Assembly: GCA_020086605.1 (NCBI GenBank)
Contig: JACBWW010000003.1
Span: 2,355,586 to 2,419,585 of the forward strand
Direction of reading: 5' to 3'
Source of the DNA: Lanius collurio
Lineage: Eukaryota; Chordata; Aves; Passeriformes; Laniidae
Length of the DNA: 64,000 nt
The translations under genes were made by a program, and so were the position numbers. Under the pieces are notes generated by a model. That model searched no databases. It was not told the origin of the DNA and was given only the letters and a program-made list of their open reading frames with translations. This document shows, piece after piece, positions 51,440-62,077 of this stretch (the first letter of the stretch is position 1; each line of letters begins with the position of its first letter).

Positions 51440-53050
51440 GGGAGACCGGGAGCTCCAGCTTCTCTCCAGTGCAAAAAGGCAAAGGAAGCCAAAGAGGGCT
51501 ATTCAAGAGCAGAGTATTGTCAGTCATGTAGGCAGGGAATTAGGGAAGTCAGAGCTCAGCTGGATTTGAAACTAGTGAGGAACAGAAATGGCAACAAGAA
51601 GAACTTCTAGAAGCATAATCAAAAGGTGGTCCTAGGAAGATGTGGGGCAATGATCAAGGCAGCAGACTTGAAGCATATAGAAAGGGCTGAGCAACTCAGC
51701 ATCTTCTTCTCTTTGGTCTTTTGTGGCCAGCTCTGTCCTCACATCTCCCACACAGAACCTGGGAATATCGTGTTGGTGGCCAAGTAAGCAAACTGGACAT
51801 ACACAAGTCCATGGGACAAGAGAGAATGTATCCAACGATGTGGAGAGAAGTAGCTATGGTCACTACAAGTACTGCTTTGTATCCTCTTCAAAAGCTCCCT
51901 AGGAATCAGGAGAGGTTCCTGAAATCTGGGAACAGACAAGTGTCACATGCATGTGAGCATAAAGGCAGATGTGGGGAACTATTTGCTGATAGAGCTCCCT
52001 TCAGTTTCCACAAGAATGTGGAAACTATGTCCAGTCACATGGAGGACAAGAAGGCAATTGGGAACAGCATGGATTCACAAACAGCAAATTGTGGCTGAAC
52101 AGTCTGAATGCTTGCTCTGAGGAGATGGCTGGCATGATGGATGAAAAAAAGAGGTTATTTACCCTGGCTTCTGAAAGGCCTGTTACATGGTATTCCTACA
52201 GCCAAATAGATGAGACATGGACTCATGATCTGAGCATGACTCATGAGACTTGAGCAGTGGACTACAAGGTGAATGCACTAATGGCTGCATCATGAGGCTC
52301 CAGGAGTTGTGAGCAGCTATAAGAAGTCCAATTGATGAGTGATTCCTAGTAAGACCTATCAGGAATCAACACCAGTGCTGACATTCATTCATGCCTTCAC
52401 TGCAGATGTAGCCAGTGGGACAAAATAAAGCCCTCAGCCAGTTCACGGATAACACCTGATTAGGGGAGCAATTATAGTGCCCAGAGTGTAGGGCTGCCAT
52501 TCAGAGCATTCTCAACAAGCTGGAGAATAAATCTGGCAGAAACTTTTTTTAAGTTCAGCATAGGCCAATGCAAATTCCTGATCATGCAGCAGGACAGGCT
52601 TGGCACCAATTGGCTCCAGAGCAGCACTGCTAAAAAAGTCCTGGGTGTCCCAGGAGACAAAAAACTCCAATGTGAATCAGCAGTGCATCCTGAAGGTCAA
52701 CACCATCCTGGGCTGTACTAGCAAGAGTGTAGCCAGTAAGCTGAGAAAAGTGATGTTTTTTGCCCTCTGCTTGGCACTAGTAAGACCCTACCTAGAGGAC
52801 TGTGTCCTGTTTTGGATTCCACTGTACAAGATGGACACTAACATACTGGAGTGAGTCTCTTGGAGCACGAGGTGCCTGGAGCACACGACATACATGGAGA
52901 AGCTGACAGAAAAGGGGTTCTTCTGGCTGAAGGTGAGAATAAGAGGGGAATCTAACTTCTAATAAACTAAGGTCGTTTTCACCAACCTATTGGCAATGTA
53001 CAGATAAGATTAAGTCAGACACTTCTTAGGCAGTGCACCAAAATAGGACT
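51440..53050 (+). mobile_element. CR1 LINE remnant with decayed reverse-transcriptase region
   Basis: A 1.6-kb CR1 copy in sense orientation. In order it shows: the pre-RT segment (AAAAAGGCAAAGGAAGCCAA, GCAACAAGAAGAACTTCTAG); the start of RT (AAGTCCATGGGACAAGAG, GGACAAGAAGGCAATTGGGA, ACAGCATGGATTCACAAAC); the central RT region (CCAGTGCTGACATTCATTCATG); then the 3' RT part (GGGCTGCCATTCAGAGCATT, AAGTCCTGGGTGTCCCAGGA, AAGACCCTACCTAGAGGACT). Frame-shifts and stops occur throughout, so no functional ORF2 remains. A 125-codon frame at 51721-52098 is its best surviving piece. The 5' end is truncated and the terminal CR1 tail is missing or unrecognisable. Confidence 0.87.
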
Positions 53051-53669
53051 AGAGGCAGCAGTCCCAAGTTGTATTTTGTTTAAATATCAGAAAAATTTTT
53101 CTTTTCTTGTGTGGATAGGTGTGCATATAAATGTGTGTGAAATACTGGCACAGGTACCTAGAGATTCTGTGGCATCTCCGTTTTTGGAGACAGGACAAAG
53201 CTGTCTTTGCAAGCTCCTGAGCAACCTTTGAACTAGAATGTAACTTCAAAGGTAATCTTTTTTGGGTGATGAGCCCCAAAGACATCTTCCAACCTGCTAA
53301 TTCCAAGAGAATTTGGCTCTGCTTACTTAAATGGCTGCTTTAATGATTTAAACAGTATTCCTGGGACACTTTGTATTTTGAAGAAAAAGAACAGTGAAAA
53401 TGCAGATCATTATTAATACCAAAATGTATGTCTTTGCTTCTAGGAAATATTGTAGGAGTGATCATGTACACCAGGATGCCAGAATAGATTGTGGGTTTTA
53501 ACTGAACAGAACAAAAAAAATGTCAGTCATCCAAACCTGCTTATTGTACTTCAAATAGATCCCATCCCTTACCATTAATTATCTTACTTATCTATACATC
53601 CTTATTTAGATGTTTTCTACTTCAGGTGAGCCCCTTGGGGCTTAGAAGATGAAGTGTATTTTCTTTGTG
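53051..53669. other. Unique sequence between two LINE remnants
   Basis: AT-rich, no recognisable repeat or exon. Confidence 0.45.
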
Positions 53670-54350
53670 ACTGTATAATCTCTCTTCTATTTCATTTTCC
53701 TAATAATCCATAACATTCCTTTTGCTTTAGGCCAATGTTTTTATAAAATGGTACCTAGTTTCACCAGTTGCAGTAGCTATATTTCAGGTTTTGTAGGAGC
53801 TCACTTAAAACTCATCACTGGGTATGTTGTATAGTTAGGACTCTTTGGGTTTTTTGTTCCAGATTGAACATTTATCAGCATTACTCTTGGTCCACACTTT
53901 TATCATCAATCACAAAGAATTGAAATTATTCTGCAATTTTTCAGACATCTTCAGATTTTACTACATTAAATAATCTAGTATGATTTACTCTCACCTCACT
54001 ATTCAGCCTTAACCAAATTACCAAGGACTATGTTGAACAGTGCATTTCCCTATACTGATCTAATAGAAATCTCTGAATTGTGAAGAGTGAACAATTTTTT
54101 TTCTGCTCTGTGTTTCCTACTATCTAACCAGTAAGGAGGTTGTGCCCTGTAAAGAAAGTTTCAGCCTGGGAACCTCCAAAGTCTATTCCATAGTGAACAA
54201 CTGTGTAAAGATTTCTTTTCACTTTGGTGAGGTGGAGTCTGATCTTGTTTGGTTTATGCCTTTGGAAACTTGCTCTTCAAAATAATTTTTTAGCTGGACT
54301 TATTAAATTTAACTTTCCAGAGTTGATATGCTTGTCTATTTTTCTGGTTG
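53670..54350 (-). mobile_element. Ancient L3/CR1-clade LINE, reverse-transcriptase region
   Basis: Plus strand is antisense to the element. Landmarks in family order: CCTAATAATCCATAACATTC, AAAACTCATCACTGGGTATG, GTATAGTTAGGACTCTTTGGG, TTGAACATTTATCAGCATTA, ACTCTCACCTCACTATTCAG, GTTGAACAGTGCATTTCCC, GTTTCCTACTATCTAACCAG. Read on the minus strand this covers the RT stretch that encodes the conserved 'FADDT'-type region, now full of stops. It overlaps the consensus part present at 30760-31350, so the two are separate insertions. Confidence 0.78.
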
Positions 54351-54487
54351 GGAAACAAGTTCCACTTTAAGAAGAACTTCTAATAATCACCATTACTGTG
54401 CTGTGTATTGAAATGGGCACAGAAAAAAATGAGAAATCTGGGGAGTTTCTCTTTTCCTTTTCCATGCCTTTCCCCCCAAAACGACCT

Positions 54488-54745
54488 GACATTAACTGAA
54501 AGAGGGTAGATTTGGATTAGATATTAGGAAAAAATTCTCTGTTGTCAGGGTGGTGAGGCACTGAAACAGCTTGCTCAGAGAAGCTGTGGATTGCTCCATC
54601 CTTATCCACATGGAAGTGTATAAGGACAGGATGGATCAAGCTCTGAGCAACCTGGTTTAGTGAAAGGTGGCCCTGCCCACAGCAGTAGGGTTGGAACTAG
54701 ATGATCTTTAAGGCACTTCCGACCCATTCTATGATTCTAAGATTC
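54488..54745 (+). mobile_element. CR1 LINE 3' end with terminal tail
   Basis: Classic CR1 3' UTR in sense orientation: AACTGAAAGAGGGTAGATTT, GGATTAGATATTAGGAAAAA, GTCAGGGTGGTGAGGCACTG, GATGATCTTTAAGGCACTTC, then the CR1-type tail CCATTCTATGATTCTAAG. About 260 bp, 5'-truncated. It is the best-preserved transposable element in the window. Confidence 0.92.
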
Positions 54746-57700
54746 ATGTAATTAAAAGTTATAAAACAATTACTGTTCTTTTCCTGAATTGCTTTCTCTC
54801 ACTTTAGTGCCTCCTCAGAAAAGGTCGTAAAACATGAAGGGAATGCTCATAAAATTCAAACGATGGGAAAAAAAAAAAGGAGAGAGAAAATATTTCCAAA
54901 AATGAATAGAGAAAGGAGCAGAATTACAAAAGAACAACCTGGGAAAACTTAAACAGATAAATAAAAAACTAATCATATCAAAATAATCACTTTTGAAGTA
55001 CTAACAATTTCAGTGCCACTTGCTCTATGGTTCAGTGAGTCCTAGAAATATTCTGAAACTATGAAATAGTGTGTTTTCTGAAAATTATACCCACATATAG
55101 ACAAAAGTGTAGATATGGTTATATGCATGTGTGTGTGCATGTTCTGCCTCAAAAATGAGGGAGACTGAGACAGCAAGGTTTCCACATGCTTTGATGGGAT
55201 TTCAATAGCGAGCAGAACACCCAAACTAGAGGCAAATTTCATCCTTGGGCACCTGCCAGATTTCATCAGCAGATTCCAAATAGTAGGCTCTGTCTCCTGC
55301 AAACAGGTGTGTACAGATGTGATTCCTGGGTATATTCAGGCAGTGGCCAAGCACTGCACACTTGCATAAGAAGCCAAGGTTGGTACCAGATTACGTCAGG
55401 GCCTTTGCAGGACTGAGTCCTGTGAGCTTTTGCTCACAAGCCGCTCCAGAAGAGTTGCAGATTCCTCCCTGAGCCAGCTGCTCTGCACAAAAATGGGGGG
55501 TTGGTTTAGAGTCATAACAAGGTAAGGCCTTCCAGCAATGTATTGGCAATTTTAACATCTCTCCAGATTTGCAGAGAGAAGATATCTTACCTTTTGGAAC
55601 TGAAAAATTATCAAACTTCAGAAAATGCACCTACCACCCATTAAAGGGAAGTAATACAAAGACTAATATCATTCTATGTTCAAATAGCATATCCATTCTT
55701 ACTCTAGGAGTTCTGCTGGATTCTGAGTTCTTATTTGAAAGGCCAAGTTGCAGTTGTAAGCATCTTTTTTTTTTTCAACTAGGCTTAACAGTGAGACTTT
55801 TAATTTATACTTCTGAAGACAGATCTAGGTCCTCCAAATTATTGAAATCAAAGTAAAAGATAGCATTGGTTGGTTGTGATTTGCACTTCTTGAGAATTCA
55901 GTGCACAGCTAAGAGCCATCAGCACTTGGGCTGAGACAACCCCATAAACCACCTGTTTTGTAGCTCACAACAGTGTTGCGTTTCTTTCCCAGATGGGTCC
56001 GAGATGTAAATTTTAACCTGTAAAGCCTCCTGGGGTTTGAGCTGTAGCAACTTGAAGGCCTCTGCAAGGTTAGCAACTTTTTTGCACTGAGCACTGAAGA
56101 AACCCTTATTTCAGGCAGATACCATCCCCACCCTGAAGCACTCATTATCTCTGAGGTATTTTACACATCACTAAGGGCCTTCATGTACCCTGAATAAAAG
56201 CTCTCTGATCATTCACTCTTTGCGATTTCTCTGTCTCCTCATCAATGAATGCTTGTGGGTGTAGTGCTCTCCTTCACCCCCATAAAGGGAGGAAATTCCT
56301 TCAGGAAGCAAAGCAAGGTGGTTCACAGACACGAAAGGAAAGGCTCAGAGTAATAAGAACATAGATACAAAGACCTGAGTAAGTTTGAGAATAGTTACCT
56401 ATTCTCAATCTGGAGAGACTGGCAATATATAGGAGAAATAAGAAGACTGCAACAGTGGAGAAAACAAATACTGAAAAAAAACCTCATCACAGATGACACA
56501 GAAAAGTGACTGAAGCATGAAAAAGACTATACTAGCAGACACAACACAAAACAAGGTGATGGAAGTTAGAAAAGAAAATGAAAAACCAAATGTTAAAGAG
56601 ACAAATCTAGGTTTTCTGGGTATTTTTTAAAAAGTTCAGTGGAAAATGTACACATAAAATGGTACATATACAAACAATTTTTCTTCTATAATGCTGTAAT
56701 GCTACAGAACATATATGGGCTGTGCCAATAGTAGCTCTGTAAGGTAGGACAAGGTTATTATTTTGCGTTCTTGGAGCTAAGGCGCTGAAAGATAAAGTGA
56801 ATCTCAAGAGGGCACAGTGGAAATCTGCCAGTGGAGAAGGGCTCTGAATTTGCTAAGCATCACTGAATTATTTCTCCCTTAGTAAAGTTTCATATATTAA
56901 AAAAAAATATAATGGAAGTAGAAGATGAGGTTTGATATAAAAAGTCATTACAGTACAGCAAGGTATGATTTTATGCTGCACAAAATTATTGTTCTACCTT
57001 TTTTTCCTGTTGTTGCTACTCTACCAGGCAACAACAGTATAATCTGTTAGAAAAGCAGCAGCAAATCTACCTGCAGAAGGCTTTAGTAACTTCAGCTTGA
57101 AACACTAATATTTACTAAAATTTGAGTGTTTTCTGACGATATTGATGCAACACATGTTCTGAGGGTCCTGGAAAAGGAACAACTGCCAATATACATTTCA
57201 AAGCATTTTATGATTTTACATCTATAATTTACTCTACAGCTCTTAAGTAGCTCCCTGATCAAACTAGTCATGCTCTCCCTGACACACTGATAACTCTTAT
57301 GTTGCACCAGCATATTGAAATATTTCACAGTGGCCTTTTACATCAAGAATTTCACTGCAATTTCACTGTCATAAGGAACTTGAAGAACACAATACAGACA
57401 GCATGTTAAAAATATTCTTGATCATTAGAGATGAACTATTTGCTTTTTTGAGCATGATTTTATCCTGGTGACTCTAGAGATGGAATTAAGATTTACACAA
57501 AGTGGATTTTATAGGGTCAAGGCCCTTGACTCTCAGAAGCATTATGACACCAGTGAACATAACTTTTGGTAAATCTTCTGAGAATGCAGAAGAAGCCAAG
57601 TCAGAGTGAGTCTTCAGCTTTCAGCAGCAAACTGGACTGGCTGTGAGAACAAGCAAAGAAGAAACTGTCTAAGGTGGCAGGCTCCTGGAAAGACAAAGTA

Positions 57701-58266
57701 CACATCCGTTAACATCTGTCCACCCTAATTTTGTCCATATTAGGACAGGGAAAAACAGGTTGCCTGAAAGTGCTGCTGCCTCTAAAGTAGGAGTGGAAAC
57801 TATTGGTAGAATGCCCAGTGCCAGCAGCTGTGATAGCTGACTGCTATCACTCCCTGGAGGCAGCCAGATTAACAGCATGGATCCTCTAGATCTCTCCATT
57901 GCAATTCCCCACTTTTCTGTGGCAGGCAGCAGTGGCCCTGTCCACCATCTGTTATTTTAGGAGGATCGACTGTCAGCTTTGTCTGAGCCGTTGAAAAGTC
58001 TTGTGCTGGCTCTAGAATAAAAGGCATGCAAAATGTTTATAGTGAGGAATATTTTAAACAAGGTATAATCATGGCATTACTTATATTTAGAAATTCAGAG
58101 AGCGTCCTTGGTCTCAATGTAGTGTGTAGTAAGCTACTTATTCCAAAATGTAGATGACCTTATCAGAGTTTTATTCTCTACTTCTGACTATCTCAGTTTT
58201 GTCTTCTTCTACCCCAAATTCTTTGTGAATTCAACAGTTTAATATTAAAAACTATTTTCATTCAGA
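54746..58266. other. Unique AT-rich sequence
   Basis: No repeat family recognised. A 44-bp exon-like minus-strand segment lies at 55253-55296, and a donor-like AAAAG|GTAAGA lies near 55590 (minus). Short A- and T-runs occur. No gene called. Confidence 0.4.
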
Positions 58267-58346
58267 ATGGATGGATGGATGGATGGATGGATGGATGGAT
58301 GGATGGATGGATGGATGGATGGATGGATGGATGGATGGATGGATGG
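58267..58346. repeat. Perfect (ATGG)20 microsatellite
   Basis: Eighty bases of uninterrupted ATGG. The Met-Asp-Gly-Trp frame running through it is an artefact of the repeat. Confidence 0.97.
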
Positions 58347-61300
58347 TCGGTCTACCATCACTGTCTGCTTTTGAGATTTGAATCACAAAGGTTCAGTTTT
58401 GACTTTCAAACTTCCCTGGGTTTGGGACATTTTGGTTATTTCCATATCTTCTACCAGTGGAATTTCCAGACATTACCAATTCAGTAACCAAAGTCAGAAA
58501 TTCTAAGTGGAACTTCCCAAGTCTCTTCCACAACTGTCTGATTGATTTTTGTGCCCTGGAGCTTTGTTCCTTCAAACTGGCAAACCTCAGACCTTATGAG
58601 ATAGAAGTGAACTTTTCCTTTACATTTCTGAATTGTTCTCTTGGTCCATCCTGGGCTTGTGCTATCCCCTCATGTTGCAGCCAGTGTTTTTCATAGTGGC
58701 AGAATTTTTGAACATATCTGCTTCTCTGGCTTCACAAATCAAGATAGCTTTTTATTTAGTTAATTAATTACTTTTTACAATTTTTCATAAGTGCCACATT
58801 TTAAACCCCCTTTTTGTCCTCTGTATTAGGTTAAGGATTGTATTATGAGGCTCATGAGGATGAGATTTCTCACCCTTATTTCATACTCCTTACAGCTGCT
58901 TCCTCTTTGGTATACTACTGCTCTAGGAGAGAGGACGAACCCTCTGTGAGTTTTGCTCAGGCTCAGTCTAGGGCTGCACTCTAGCCAGTTCACAGGCTTC
59001 CTTGCTCTTCCTATTTCAGGCATTTTTCTGGTTGTTTGTTTGTTTGTTTTTCCCAGATGCAACTTATTTACAAGAGTAAGCAAGCTCCGGTGTTTGTATG
59101 CACACATCCTTGTCCTTCTTTGTGAAAACCCTTCGAGCACTGTGGCTGGAGGCTTCCTTCAGTTTTGTAGTTGGACAGTGGCTCCCGTTATTTCAGCTGT
59201 CGTTACTGTCAAGGAGCTTGGTTGGTTTTTATACTAATCCCCAGTGAAGGCTGGATACTTGCTTCCAGTTTTTGATGAACTGTTAGGAAGCCACTCTAAA
59301 AAATAAGTTGCTTCTTAGAATTTTTAAACAAGAAAATGATGGGTGATTTAAAATTATTTTTATCTCTGAGATTAGTAGCATGTCGATGTTATTTAGACTT
59401 CATACAAAAAATACAGTAATTTCTTCTTTGTACCACACAACTAGCAACTCCTCTTACACCCGCTTAGTCACTTTTTTGCAAATCAGCACAAGCAAACTTC
59501 CCAAGGGCAGCTTTGATAAAATGGCACAGTCCCCATGCCAGTGAAAAATGACCTGCTGCCTTCCCTGTAAATAACCAAACACAGAGTCAGAGGCTGTTTG
59601 AAAACCCAGGGCTCACCCAGAACTGTGGAATGTTGCTTTGCCAGCATGCAGGAGAAAAATTAGTTCATGCCTGTTAGGGATAATCCTTCCCCTGCTAGTA
59701 AAGTCATCCCGAGCCAGTGACCCTTTGAAAATAGGAGGGAAATATATGCCAGCTCTGGTCTTCTATGACCCTGCTGGAAGAGACATTCATGTCTCAAGAC
59801 ACCCTGTGCACACTTCTTTGTTTTCTGCTGATAATCTACTGGTTTCACTCTGTTTCATCTTGTCTCTTCACTGCACCAGGCTGGCTGGGTGGTGAGACAC
59901 CACAAAATTATGTTAAGCAAGACCTAAGGGTGGACATCCAAGTGCAATATTGAGAGCAAAATAAAGCAATATATAAAAATATAAATAAATACATAATAAA
60001 TATATAAATAAAGCCATGACAAATTAGTTTCCAGAGTATACTTAAGCATGACTCAACTTCCAAGTATGTGGCTTCCATTTCTATATGCCCTGTATTCCTC
60101 TGGGACTCTGCCTCTGGATGCACATGCAAATGCTGATTACATCCTGTCTTGGGAGGGACACCTCAGATACTTAAAAGGTTATTTCCATGCAAGCCTGGCA
60201 GGGCTGCTAGTGAAATACTGCTGATTTTGCCTCCTGAGATCAGAATTGTTGTGCACCAAGAGTATATTCTCCTTTTGTCCTTCGCCAGTCTGCTGAAAAG
60301 CTGCCCCTGCCCATGAGATCCTTTTAATTCTCATCATGCTCCACTGAGGTTATTTATACAGTCATCATATCTCTATCATAAGATATCAGTTGTGTGTGTT
60401 CTGCAAGGTTCACGATCACTGGTACCTTAGTGACATTCTGCAGACATCACACTTTAATAATATGGACATCTGATGCTGCAAAATTCATATGGTATGGGTG
60501 TTAATACAACTTGCACTCAGTGTTTCAGGTGGTGTCTTTTTGGAAGATCAGCTTCTCTCTGCTTTGCCATGTGTCTAGGTACAAAGTGCATTTTTTTCTG
60601 ATCTAACTGCACTAGAATTCCAGGCAAAGGATATCCCTTTAGTAGAGCTATACCATAATTCCATTTAAAAAAAAAAAAAAATCCTGGTTTTATCTTGAAT
60701 TTACAGTGCTCCTGGTTCCCTGCAGATAGTCTCCCTTGATACAGAAACCCAGACACTGATTTTGAAGATAAGAGCACATTTTGGACTTTATTGAGGCAAT
60801 AGACCTTGGTTTTGGCTGCCTTCAGAGAACAGAATTTCAGTCAAGCAAAGCTGATGTTGTATTCTTGGATGATGATGGCATTTGTGATTGTTCAGTGAGC
60901 CTTCCAAGGGATCAGCCTACATCTCTGGGTTTGGACGCAATTATTTTCATTCTAACAAAATTACTTGTGGCATGGAAGGAGATCACAACTAAAGCTAGGG
61001 TAGATTCAGATCTTTCCCAAACATAAGATGTTTCATTGTTTGCATCATGTCCTATGTTTTTAAAATTTTCAAAGCCAGCTGAGTAAAACGCCTGATTTTC
61101 TTTTCAGAATGGTGTATGAGGTCAGCTGTCTAGAGATATTTCTCTCTTAGCGGTATTTTTAAGAATGAGGCAAATGTGTCAATTTTTAAGATTAAGCTAA
61201 AACACCCATCATATTAAAATTTTAATTTTAGAAAACAACTGGCTATGAATGAAAGATTTCTCCTCTCTTCCCTTCACTAACTCATTTTTAAAAACACAGC

Positions 61301-62034
61301 TTGGCTCTTTTTTTTTTCCTGAAATGATACCTGTTTATCTGTGTAAGCTGTAAACCAAAATTATGCAATTAATTGACTGATGTGTTTGAAATGCTGTATA
61401 TGTGGGCTTTTATCCCCTTTCTCCCTCCCACGAATGAGCAAAAGAATTCTATGTTTAGGGGATTATACCACTAGGATCATGAGTTTAATGTGAAGCTCAA
61501 ATAATTGGCATTGACAGTTTTATCAAACAAGAATAAAATTAGAATGGTAAAGTAAATGCAACCTAGCGAAATGAGATAGAAGGCAGAAACGGAGGAGCAG
61601 GTTTTTTCCACCACTAGTGTTTTTGTAGTTGGTGGCCACAAAAGCATCTTTCTGAGATGTATTGCTTAGTGTGGTGTGCTGACCAAAGCAGGAGAGAAGT
61701 AGTAGGATCAAAAGCTTTCTCAGGCTTCCCAGCTACAGATATTTTCTGATGAACAGGGCTCCTAATCACTCGATAGAGCTATATGCTTTATGCATCACTT
61801 ACCACAGCTTTCTCTTGCAGTCTTTGGTTTATTCACATCTAGTGAACTTCATTGTGCTTTCATTTTTTGGAGAACTAAATTTTTACTGTTTATCTATTTG
61901 AAAGCAAGCTCTTGTAACACATAGTATATAGTCAATTGAACATGGGCTTTTAGAACAGACTATTGACTATTCTTTCTTCAAAGATTAGATTTTATTTTCA
62001 AATTTTGAACAGTTTTCTGTGCTTTTCTTTCTCC
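58347..62034. other. Unique sequence with local low complexity
   Basis: Includes (GTTT)n at 59033-59049 and an AT-rich TAAA/TATAAA low-complexity stretch at 59957-60013. A 66-bp plus-strand open segment at 60826-60893 has a CTGCCTTCAG acceptor and a TTCA|GTGAGC donor and is acidic (VVFLDDDGICDC). No gene called. Confidence 0.35.
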
Positions 62035-62077
62035 TTTTTTTTTTTTTTTTTTGAAATCTAGTGCTCGTTGCACTAGA
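62035..62077. repeat. T-run followed by a perfect 8-bp hairpin
   Basis: A long T-run ends at ~62052. TCTAGTGC (62057-62064), loop TCGTT, GCACTAGA (62070-62077) forms a perfect stem, extendable with AAA/TTT past a single bulged base. Confidence 0.7.

Noticed and set aside
51169..51610. Gly/Lys/Glu/Arg-repeat protein
   Set aside because: Direct translation of the homopurine microsatellite running into the CR1 remnant.
52600..52854. 84-codon frame with a plausible-looking translation
   Set aside because: It is the decayed 3' part of the CR1 reverse-transcriptase region. Stops and shifts surround it.
58275..58487. Met-Asp-Gly-Trp repeat protein
   Set aside because: Translation of the (ATGG)20 microsatellite.
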